7,411 bases of DNA. Origin: UBA4615 sp044359175. Lineage in GTDB: Bacteria > Pseudomonadota > Gammaproteobacteria > Burkholderiales > Burkholderiaceae_E. The stretch spans positions 1 to 7,411 of the forward strand of contig JBIKMO010000224.1 of assembly GCA_044359175.1 (NCBI GenBank), given 5' to 3'. The notes beneath the pieces are model-generated. The model did no database searches. It was not told the origin of the DNA and saw nothing but the letters and a program-made list of their open reading frames with translations. The stretch's first letter is position 1, and each line of letters begins with the position of its first letter. Made by a program: the position numbers and the translations under genes. This document shows, one piece after another, positions 1 through 5,172 of the stretch.

Positions 1-271
1 GCGCCGCGCGGTAGCCGGCGGTCGCGTGGATCGCGGCGAACACGGGCAGCGGCGACGCGAGCGCTGCGAGCCGGCCGCGGCGGTCCCCGGGTACGGTCCG
101 CCATTCGACCGGGTCGTCGACCGGAACCACGGTGCCGGGCTTCGGGGCGTGACCGAGCACGCGGACCCGCGCGCCGGTCGCGGCCAAGGCGCGGGCCAGG
201 GACGCCGTGTAGATGCGGTCACCCGAGTCGATCGGGAACGGCAGCTCCCGGGCGAGCCACAACACCCTCAT
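1..271 (-). CDS. Glycosyltransferase, N-terminal part (GT4-like), truncated by window edge
   Basis: The first 90 codons are visible, starting at the ATG at 271-269; the rest lies beyond the left edge. The protein begins MRVLWLARELPFPIDSGDR and continues with an alternating helix/strand pattern (ARALAATGARVRVLGH). This is the usual first beta-strand, helix and second strand of a GT-B fold glycosyltransferase; the P-(F/Y)-P-x-x-x-G-D-(R/K) loop after strand 1 is typical of family 4 enzymes in EPS clusters. Such enzymes act on the cytoplasmic face of the inner membrane and transfer a sugar from a nucleotide sugar to the lipid-linked repeat unit. The ATG overlaps the TGA of the flippase gene (ATGA, 268-271), so translation is probably coupled. 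No strong Shine-Dalgarno precedes it. The C-terminal donor-binding domain is not visible, so the sugar donor and linkage cannot be stated. The glycosyltransferase call is good; the family number is an inference. Confidence 0.8.
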   Translation of the reverse strand, partial: MRVLWLARELPFPIDSGDRIYTASLARALAATGARVRVLGHAPKPGTVVPVDDPVEWRTVPGDRRGRLAALASPLPVFAAIHATAGYRAA

Positions 272-1680
272 CCGAGCCGCCCGAACAGCGTCTGGCGCCA
301 CATCAGCCCGCAGCTCAGCATCACCGCGACGAAGGCGAGCCCCGGCAGCACCATCAGCGCGACGCCCGACAGGTGTGCGCCGGACACGCCCCATCCTGCG
401 CCCAGGGCGAGCAGCCACGCGGCAACGATCGGGGACAGGTCTCGGAGCACGGTACCCCGGTCGAGCCGGATCCGCCGCCCGATGCGCGCGAGCGCGGGCC
501 AGAGCATCACCGCCTGAACCGCGCCGAGCGCGATCACCATGGGCATCAGGCCGAGGGCCGCGCCGCCGAAGATCGCCGCCACCTGCAGCAGCGAGGAGCG
601 CGCCGACAACCCGCCGGCCTCCCCGGCCGCACCGATCGCCACCAGCACTTGAATCGCTACGGTGGCCAGTGCGCCGAACGCGCTGAGCGCCGCCATCGCC
701 TGCAGCGGCAGCACCGCGTCGCGCCACTCGTCGCCGAAGAGCAGCGGCACCAGCGCGGGCGCAGCCATCATCAGTCCGCCGAAGCACAGCAGGCAGGCGT
801 AGGCGGTCAGCCGGAACGCGCGCCGCACCGCGGCCGCGACCTTGGCGGGTTCGCCCTGCAGCCGCGAGAGCACGACCAGCCCGAGGTCGCCGATCGAATG
901 CGTCGTGAGCAGCTGGACCGAAAATACCAACCGAGCCACGAGAAAGTAGACGCCGACCTCGTGGTCGGTCACGAACAGCCCGAGGGCGATCGCATCGAAG
1001 CGACGCGTCGAGTGCATCAGGAAGCCGCCCACCAGTACCGGTCGCGCCACCTCGACCAGGGATTCGACCGCGTCGCGCGAGAACCGAAGCGGCCACGGCC
1101 GCACCGGCGAGAAGCGGAACACCAGCAGCGTGCCGATCAGCGTCCCCACCCACTGCTGCGCGACCAGCGCCCACGGTCCCCACTCGCGTTGCGCCAGCAC
1201 GATCGCCACGACGCCGCCGATCGAGGTGGCGCACAGCGTCCGGATCGCGATCGCACGAAACTCGAACCGGCGCCTGAGGATCGCGTGCAGCGGCAGCATC
1301 GCGGCCTGCAGCACGAGCACCGGCGCCAGCGCCACAAGGATCACGGGAAAGTGGCTGCGCTCGAGCAGCCAGCCCAGGGGCCATGCCACGGCGACGATCG
1401 CCAGCACGAGCGCGCAGCCCCCAATGAGGCTCAGCGTGAGCGCCGAGCGCACTTGCTCGTCGTCCAAGTTGGAGGCCTGGATCAGCGCGTCCGGCAGTCC
1501 GCGGTGCAGCACGACCGCCGCGAGCTGCACGATCGCTCCCGCGATCGCGACGACCCCGAACTCCTCGGGCACCAGCAGCCGGGCCATCACCAGGAAGCTC
1601 AGGAACGAGATGCCCTCGCTCCCGGCCATCTCGACCGCCCGCCACGCGGCACTGCGGGCGACGTTCGCGCGATCGATCAC
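268..1680 (-). CDS. Polysaccharide repeat-unit flippase (WzxC-like, MOP superfamily)
   Basis: This 470-residue polytopic membrane protein is the expected size for an O-unit or EPS flippase. It would move undecaprenyl-linked repeat units from the cytoplasmic to the periplasmic face of the inner membrane. Sequence support includes a conserved N-terminal segment around residues 33-50 (ARLLVPEEFGVVAIAGAIV), the G-L-P-D-A-L-I-Q turn near 61-68, the P-L-H-A-I-L-R-R-R-F-E-F stretch near 130-141, and L-F-G-D-E-W near 314-319. All resemble the polysaccharide synthesis type 3 / WzxC branch of the MOP exporters. Hydrophobic segments run through most of the length, with a basic loop near 396-414 before the last membrane spans. 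The start is a GTG at 1680-1678, supported by a GGAG five bases upstream. It lies 24 bases after the GH16 gene and overlaps the following glycosyltransferase by four bases. The exact substrate cannot be told from sequence. Confidence 0.9.
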   Translation of the reverse strand: MIDRANVARSAAWRAVEMAGSEGISFLSFLVMARLLVPEEFGVVAIAGAIVQLAAVVLHRGLPDALIQASNLDDEQVRSALTLSLIGGCALVLAIVAVAWPLGWLLERSHFPVILVALAPVLVLQAAMLPLHAILRRRFEFRAIAIRTLCATSIGGVVAIVLAQREWGPWALVAQQWVGTLIGTLLVFRFSPVRPWPLRFSRDAVESLVEVARPVLVGGFLMHSTRRFDAIALGLFVTDHEVGVYFLVARLVFSVQLLTTHSIGDLGLVVLSRLQGEPAKVAAAVRRAFRLTAYACLLCFGGLMMAAPALVPLLFGDEWRDAVLPLQAMAALSAFGALATVAIQVLVAIGAAGEAGGLSARSSLLQVAAIFGGAALGLMPMVIALGAVQAVMLWPALARIGRRIRLDRGTVLRDLSPIVAAWLLALGAGWGVSGAHLSGVALMVLPGLAFVAVMLSCGLMWRQTLFGRLG

Positions 1681-1685
1681 CGGGG

Positions 1686-1689
1686 CTCC
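1686..1689 (-). promoter_or_regulatory. Shine-Dalgarno for the flippase gene
   Basis: GGAG on the minus strand, five bases before the GTG at 1680. It supports the non-ATG start of the flippase and lies in the 24-base gap after the GH16 stop codon. Confidence 0.55.
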
Positions 1690-1704
1690 GTGCGGTGGAC
1701 GGCG

Positions 1705-2607
1705 TCAGCGGGCATACGCGGCGATCCGATCGACCAGGAACGACGAGGGAAACGGCGTGGTCCGGTCCGGGTCCGGGATCCACGCCGGATCCCTGCTGCC
1801 GACCCCCAGGTTGGCCAGCAGGTACATCGGCTCGTGGATCCGGTGGCCGACGTGCTCGAACATCCGGCGACCCTCGACGTGGAACGAGATCCGCCGCTCG
1901 GTCCATTCGCAAGCGAAGGTTCGGAACCCGTCGGCCGCAGGCGGCGGCAGCCTCATCCAGCCGCTGCTCGCGCCGTCGCGCCCGGGCCCGGGCTCGTGGA
2001 CGCTGAAGATCGCCTCGCCCGGCCGGTCGCCGGAGGCTTCGAACACGTCGATCTCCGGCGGCCACGCGTCGCGCTTGGGCAGCAGCCAGAACGCCGGCCA
2101 GAACCCGCGCCCCAGAGGCAGCTTCGCGCGGATCTCGAACCAGCCGTAGCGCTGCCAGTGCGTGAACTCCGTCGTGATCGTGCCGGACGTGTAGCGCTGA
2201 CCCCAGAGCGCCCCCACCGCCTGCGGCGGCGTGCGGTCGGCGGTGATCGACAGCACGCCGTCGCGGATCGCGAACGGCTGGATGCCGAGGGGCTCACGCC
2301 CCTTGCCGGCCACCTGCGGATCGACGTAGACCTGTTTCTCGCCGTTGATGAAGTCCTTGCGCGGGTGGCGGTAACGGCTGCGCCATGCGGGAGCCTCCGG
2401 GCGGCCGCCGTCCGCGTCCTCGTTGATGCGCCCGACGTCGGCGTCGTCGAACTCGTCGACGAACACGGGTCGGTAGCCTTCGGGCCGCCCGGTCGACCCC
2501 GTGGCCCGGGCGGCGTTGCTGCGGGCCACGGCCGACGGGCCTCGCGCGACGAAGACCGCGGCAGAACCGGCGATCCACGCGCGACGCGGGGTTCGAAGCG
2601 CGAGCAT
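1705..2607 (-). CDS. Exported glycoside hydrolase family 16 (endo-beta-glycanase type)
   Basis: This 300-residue protein has a GH16 beta-jelly-roll catalytic domain from about residue 45 to the C-terminus. The catalytic motif EIDVFE is at 185-190: E185 is the expected nucleophile, D187 the assisting acid and E190 the acid/base. The E-x-D-x-x-E spacing is the beta-bulge form found in laminarinase/agarase-type members rather than the E-x-D-x-E lichenase form. Other GH16 landmarks are N-G-E-K-Q-V-Y near 88-94, Y-G-W-F-E-I-R-A-K-L-P at 154-164 and W-P-A-F-W-L-L-P at 170-177. Residues 1-28 look like an export signal: basic RTPRR, a short hydrophobic stretch, then an A-V-A cleavage site. The twin arginine at 8-9 makes Tat export possible. 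The ATG at 2607 was chosen because the signal peptide starts there and upstream codons only shadow epsG; it begins five bases after the epsG stop with no clear Shine-Dalgarno. Within this operon it most likely trims, releases or size-limits the polymer being made. Its substrate is unknown. Confidence 0.93.
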   Translation of the reverse strand: MLALRTPRRAWIAGSAAVFVARGPSAVARSNAARATGSTGRPEGYRPVFVDEFDDADVGRINEDADGGRPEAPAWRSRYRHPRKDFINGEKQVYVDPQVAGKGREPLGIQPFAIRDGVLSITADRTPPQAVGALWGQRYTSGTITTEFTHWQRYGWFEIRAKLPLGRGFWPAFWLLPKRDAWPPEIDVFEASGDRPGEAIFSVHEPGPGRDGASSGWMRLPPPAADGFRTFACEWTERRISFHVEGRRMFEHVGHRIHEPMYLLANLGVGSRDPAWIPDPDRTTPFPSSFLVDRIAAYAR

Positions 2608-2612
2608 GCGGA

Positions 2613-3542
2613 TCAGTGGTCGTTGTAGACCGACCCGACGACCTGCACGTCCAGCTCCCTGAGCGTCGCGTCGAGGTCGACCAGACGCTCGACCGGCGTA
2701 CGGTCGCGGCGGGCCACCAGCAGCGCGCCTCGGGTGCGCTGCGACACCCACTGGGAATCGGCGGAGTCGGCAGCGGCGGACGTGTCGATCAGGATGATCG
2801 AATACCGGGTCGCCAGCTCGGCGAGCAGCGCGTCGAAGCTGGGGCGGGCGAGCAGCTCCTGCGGGTTGGGCGGCATCACGCCGGCCGGCAGCACGGACAG
2901 CCCCGGCACCCCGGGCACGTCGGCGATCGCCTCCGTTCCGGCGCGCTCCGCGAGGATCGCGGCCAGTCCACGCCGCTGACGGATGCGAAACAGCACGTGC
3001 TGGGTCGGATGCCTGAGGTCGGCGTCGATCAGCAGGGTCCGCTGCCCCATCTGCGCGAACGCCACCGCCAGGTTCGATGCGATGAAGCTGCGGCCCTCGC
3101 CTCGTCCGACCCCGGTGATCGCGAGCGCCGGCCGTGCGGGCATCCGCGTGAACCACCGCAGCATCAGCTGGCTGCGCAACGCGCGCATCGCCTCGCCGAT
3201 GCGGCTGGCGGGCCGGAACGCCACCACCACGCGCGAGGACACGGACCGGTCGCCGGCCCGCAGAAACGGATAGTCGTACTGGCGTGCGAGCGACTCCGCG
3301 ACCTCGCTGCGCCGGATCAGCCCGAGGCGACGCGCGACGTCGCCGAACCGTCCGCCCTGCTGGCGCTGCTGATCGAGCACCCGGGTCACGTCGGCCGGCG
3401 TCATGTAGCCGCCGTCGACCAGCAGCGAGCCGATCCGCCGCTGGTCGCGATCGCCGGCGACGGGCTGCAGCGCGTCGGTCTGCGCCGCGTCGGGTGCAGT
3501 CGCCTGACCGCCCTCGGACCGTGCGTTCGTCGGGGGTCTCAT
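2613..3542 (-). CDS. epsG: EpsG-type chain-length determinant tyrosine-kinase-like ATPase with N-terminal MshEN-like module
   Basis: This 309-residue cytoplasmic P-loop protein of the BY-kinase/MinD type would partner the membrane protein EpsF to control polymerisation and chain length. The C-terminal two thirds (about 115-309) hold the ATPase. The deviant Walker A is at 144-152 (G-V-G-R-G-E-G-R-S), with R151 where classical BY-kinases have lysine. Walker A' is L-L-I-D-A-D-L-R at 170-177 and Walker B is I-I-L-I-D-T at 249-254. The usual C-terminal tyrosine cluster is missing; the tail has one tyrosine, Y306. I recall G-E-G-R-S as common in EpsG-family proteins, so this may be a family trait. 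Residues 36-59 and 65-88 are two 24-residue repeats (R-x-G at the start, G at position 10, L at 21, Q at 24) that match the MshEN/type II secretion ATPase N-terminal domain. The ATG at 3542 overlaps the epsF TGA (ATGA) and has a GAGGAG nine bases upstream. Confidence 0.9.
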   Translation of the reverse strand: MRPPTNARSEGGQATAPDAAQTDALQPVAGDRDQRRIGSLLVDGGYMTPADVTRVLDQQRQQGGRFGDVARRLGLIRRSEVAESLARQYDYPFLRAGDRSVSSRVVVAFRPASRIGEAMRALRSQLMLRWFTRMPARPALAITGVGRGEGRSFIASNLAVAFAQMGQRTLLIDADLRHPTQHVLFRIRQRRGLAAILAERAGTEAIADVPGVPGLSVLPAGVMPPNPQELLARPSFDALLAELATRYSIILIDTSAAADSADSQWVSQRTRGALLVARRDRTPVERLVDLDATLRELDVQVVGSVYNDH

Positions 3543-4975
3543 CGTCCGAGGCTCCTCAGCGGCCCGTCGGCCTCGAGCGCAGGTACGAGCCGACTCGCCC
3601 GCGGCAGCGTGCTCGCACGGCCGACCCCGCGGCCGCCCGGCACCACGACGAGCACCGGTGCCGGGATCGCGTCGATCAGGTCCGCAACGGCGCGCACCGG
3701 TCGCGATCGCTGCTCGAGCAGCAGCGCCACGGCCGCCCCCAGCAGCAGGCCGAAGAGCACGCCGCCGGCGACGTTCAGCACCGGCTTCGGGCTGGCCGCC
3801 TCGACCGGCGTCACCGCGGCGGTCAGCAGCGCGACGTTGGTCTGGCGACTCTGGCTCTCCAGCGTCGTGGTCACCTGGCGCTGCGCAACGGTCTCCAGGT
3901 TCCGGCGCGCGGTTTGCACGTCGTCCTGCAGCACCGCGAGCTCGTCGCGCAGCCCTCGGATCTTCAGCACCTTGGCGCGTTGCTCCTCGAGTGCGCGGCG
4001 CACCTCGGCCAGTCGGCGTGCGTTGATCGCGCCCGAGGTCCGCACGCCTTGGGCGTAGCGGTCGACCTCGGCGTCGAGCTTGGTGCGCAGCGTCGCGACC
4101 TCCGACTCCAGGCGCTGGTACTCGGGGTGGGCTTCGGCGAGCTGGAGCTTCGCGCGCGCCAGCCGGGCGTCGGCCTCGGCGAGGTCGCCGCGCAGCTTCT
4201 GGACGAGGCGGCTCTCCAGCGTCTCCGGAAGCGCGCCGGCGCCGCCCCGAGCCGCGGCTGCGCCGCGCGACTGGCTGTCGGCGACCAGCCCCTGCAGGTT
4301 CGCCAGCTGACTCGACAGCTCGACCAGGCGAGTCTGCTCGATGTCCAGCCGCTCGTCGGTCGAGGAGATCGCATTGGTGCGCTGGAATCCGGACAGGCGG
4401 GCCTGCGCGCGCTCCAGCAGCTCCCTGGCCTGCGCGCGCTGGGACTCGAAGAACGCGGCGTTCTGCTGTGCGGGTTCGACCCGCAGCACGATCGACGTCT
4501 GCAGATACGCGCTCGCGAACGCATTGGCCAGCCGGGCGGCCTCCCGCGGATCGCTGGAGCGCATCGAGATCCGGATGATGTTGCCCTCGCGGGAGCTGCG
4601 CACGTCGAGGTCCTTCTGAAGCCGCTTGGGTAGCCAGCTCGCAAAGTCCTTGCGCCCTCCGGTCTCGTCGTCCCAGCGCTGCTGCCACAGCGTGGAATCG
4701 GTCAGACCGAGCGCATCGACCACCGCGCGGGCGACCCGTTCGCTCTCGACGATCTCCACCTGGGTGGCCATGTAGCCGGCCAGGGCCTGTTGGGGCAGCG
4801 CGGTACCCATCACCGGATCCGGTGCCTTCAGGTCGACGATGACCTCGGCGGTCGCGGCGTACCGCTTAGGCAGCGCCAGGCTCGCGATCGCCGCCAGCGC
4901 GGCGACCACGAGCATGCCGGCGAGCACGACCGCGCGTCGGGCCCACAGGATGCGCAGCAACTGATTCGGTGTCAT
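3539..4975 (-). CDS. epsF: EpsF-type chain-length determinant (Wzz/PCP family)
   Basis: This 478-residue inner-membrane polysaccharide co-polymerase would set the length of the EPS chain and link the periplasmic polymerisation machinery to EpsG in the cytoplasm. A short cytoplasmic N-terminus is followed by a first membrane helix at about 15-35. A Wzz-type alpha/beta domain follows (about 36-165, with the A-T-A-E-V-I-V-D strand after the helix and G-N-I-I-R-I-S near 131-137). A long helical, coiled-coil-prone periplasmic region covers about 170-375, interrupted by an Ala/Gly-rich loop at 238-249. The proline-containing segment before the second helix (S-P-K-P at 395-398) and the helix at about 399-420 are typical of PCP proteins. 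The cytoplasmic tail at 421-478 is fairly long and contains D-A-I-P-A-P-V-L near 435-442, a pattern seen at the start of PCP-fused kinase domains. The ATG at 4975 gives the expected N-terminus but has no recognisable Shine-Dalgarno. It is the first gene of the leftward operon and overlaps epsG by four bases. Confidence 0.92.
   Translation of the reverse strand: MTPNQLLRILWARRAVVLAGMLVVAALAAIASLALPKRYAATAEVIVDLKAPDPVMGTALPQQALAGYMATQVEIVESERVARAVVDALGLTDSTLWQQRWDDETGGRKDFASWLPKRLQKDLDVRSSREGNIIRISMRSSDPREAARLANAFASAYLQTSIVLRVEPAQQNAAFFESQRAQARELLERAQARLSGFQRTNAISSTDERLDIEQTRLVELSSQLANLQGLVADSQSRGAAAARGGAGALPETLESRLVQKLRGDLAEADARLARAKLQLAEAHPEYQRLESEVATLRTKLDAEVDRYAQGVRTSGAINARRLAEVRRALEEQRAKVLKIRGLRDELAVLQDDVQTARRNLETVAQRQVTTTLESQSRQTNVALLTAAVTPVEAASPKPVLNVAGGVLFGLLLGAAVALLLEQRSRPVRAVADLIDAIPAPVLVVVPGGRGVGRASTLPRASRLVPALEADGPLRSLGR
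3552..3557 (-). promoter_or_regulatory. Shine-Dalgarno for epsG
   Basis: GAGGAG on the minus strand inside the last codons of epsF, nine bases before the epsG ATG at 3542. It fixes the epsG start even though the frame stays open far upstream (to about 4688). Together with the ATGA overlap it indicates translation of epsG coupled to, but not wholly dependent on, epsF. Confidence 0.65.
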
Positions 4976-5056
4976 CGTGGTGGTGGAGGCGAAGCGGCTT
5001 TGACGCGCGGAGACTTCCGCAGCTCGTTCGAGTCTACGACCGTCGATCCACCCGCG

Positions 5057-5081
5057 CCGTCACATCCGTCACGCTTGCGTG
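5057..5081. repeat. Direct repeat and palindrome cluster, possible operator
   Basis: CCGTCAC occurs at 5057-5063 and again at 5066-5072, a nine-base period. The second copy runs into CACGCTTGCGTG at 5070-5081, which has 5-bp arms around a 2-base centre. The position, about 85-120 bases before epsF and about 90-115 before hpnE, suits a regulator site for either gene. In DNA this GC-rich, short repeats also arise by chance, so the functional reading is tentative. Confidence 0.25.
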
Positions 5082-5115
5082 CAGGGCGGCGAGCGTCAAC
5101 GCCCACCCGCCCAGC

Positions 5116-5133
5116 GGCCGGATCGTGCCGGCC
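5116..5133. repeat. Inverted repeat upstream of hpnE, possible operator
   Basis: GGCCGG and CCGGCC form 6-bp arms around ATCGTG. The repeat sits over the position where the -35 box of the candidate hpnE promoter would be, so a bound factor could block or help the polymerase. It has no T-tract and is not a terminator. A chance origin is quite possible in this GC-rich region. Confidence 0.2.
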
Positions 5134-5144
5134 CGCGCGTCGGG

Positions 5145-5150
5145 TAGCAT
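5145..5150 (+). promoter_or_regulatory. Candidate -10 box for hpnE
   Basis: TAGCAT, four of six matches to the sigma-70 consensus, is one of the few AT-rich hexamers in the intergenic region. It lies 22 bases before the hpnE ATG and would give a very short leader. No good -35 box is seen 16-18 bases upstream. Confidence 0.3.
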
Positions 5151-5172
5151 CCGCCCACGACGACGCCCACCG

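Larger units (their letters stand above)
4976..5172. promoter_or_regulatory. Divergent intergenic region between epsF and hpnE
   Basis: This 197-base space must carry the promoters of the leftward EPS operon and of rightward hpnE. It contains a -10-like hexamer for hpnE (5145-5150), a 6-bp inverted repeat (5116-5121 / 5128-5133), two CCGTCAC direct repeats nine bases apart (5057-5063, 5066-5072), and a short palindrome CACGCTTGCGTG (5070-5081). For epsF, a TTGACG resembling a -35 box lies at 5099-5094 on the minus strand, but no convincing -10 follows at 16-18 bases. I found no sigma-54 type GG-N10-GC element with good flanking bases. No coding sequence is supported here: the hpnE frame remains open through the region only because of the high GC content. 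Confidence 0.6.

Noticed and set aside
373..2628. A 751-codon open frame on the plus strand across the flippase and GH16 genes.
   Set aside because: Its translation is rich in Arg, His, Gln and Pro with no domain pattern, and it lies antisense to two well-recognised genes. It is a by-product of high GC codon use.
2608..3156. In-frame upstream extension of the GH16 reading frame to 3156.
   Set aside because: The extra codons overlap epsG in another frame and look like a shadow. The signal peptide begins at the ATG at 2607.
3543..4688. In-frame upstream extension of the epsG frame to 4688.
   Set aside because: It overlaps epsF in a different frame and is Ala/Arg/Gly-rich shadow sequence. The ATG at 3542 has a good Shine-Dalgarno and the ATGA overlap.
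5064..5078. A sigma-54 promoter around the TTGC at 5075-5078, considered because some EPS loci use sigma-54.
   Set aside because: The required GG is absent twelve bases before the GC, and the minus-strand candidate matches only the GG/GC dinucleotides.
5094..5099. TTGACG on the minus strand as the epsF -35 box.
   Set aside because: Not listed as a promoter because no -10-like hexamer follows at 16-18 bases; the match may be by chance.
4969..5172. In-frame N-terminal extension of hpnE by 68 codons.
   Set aside because: The translation is Arg-rich without family similarity, would overlap the epsF start, and would leave no room for a promoter.
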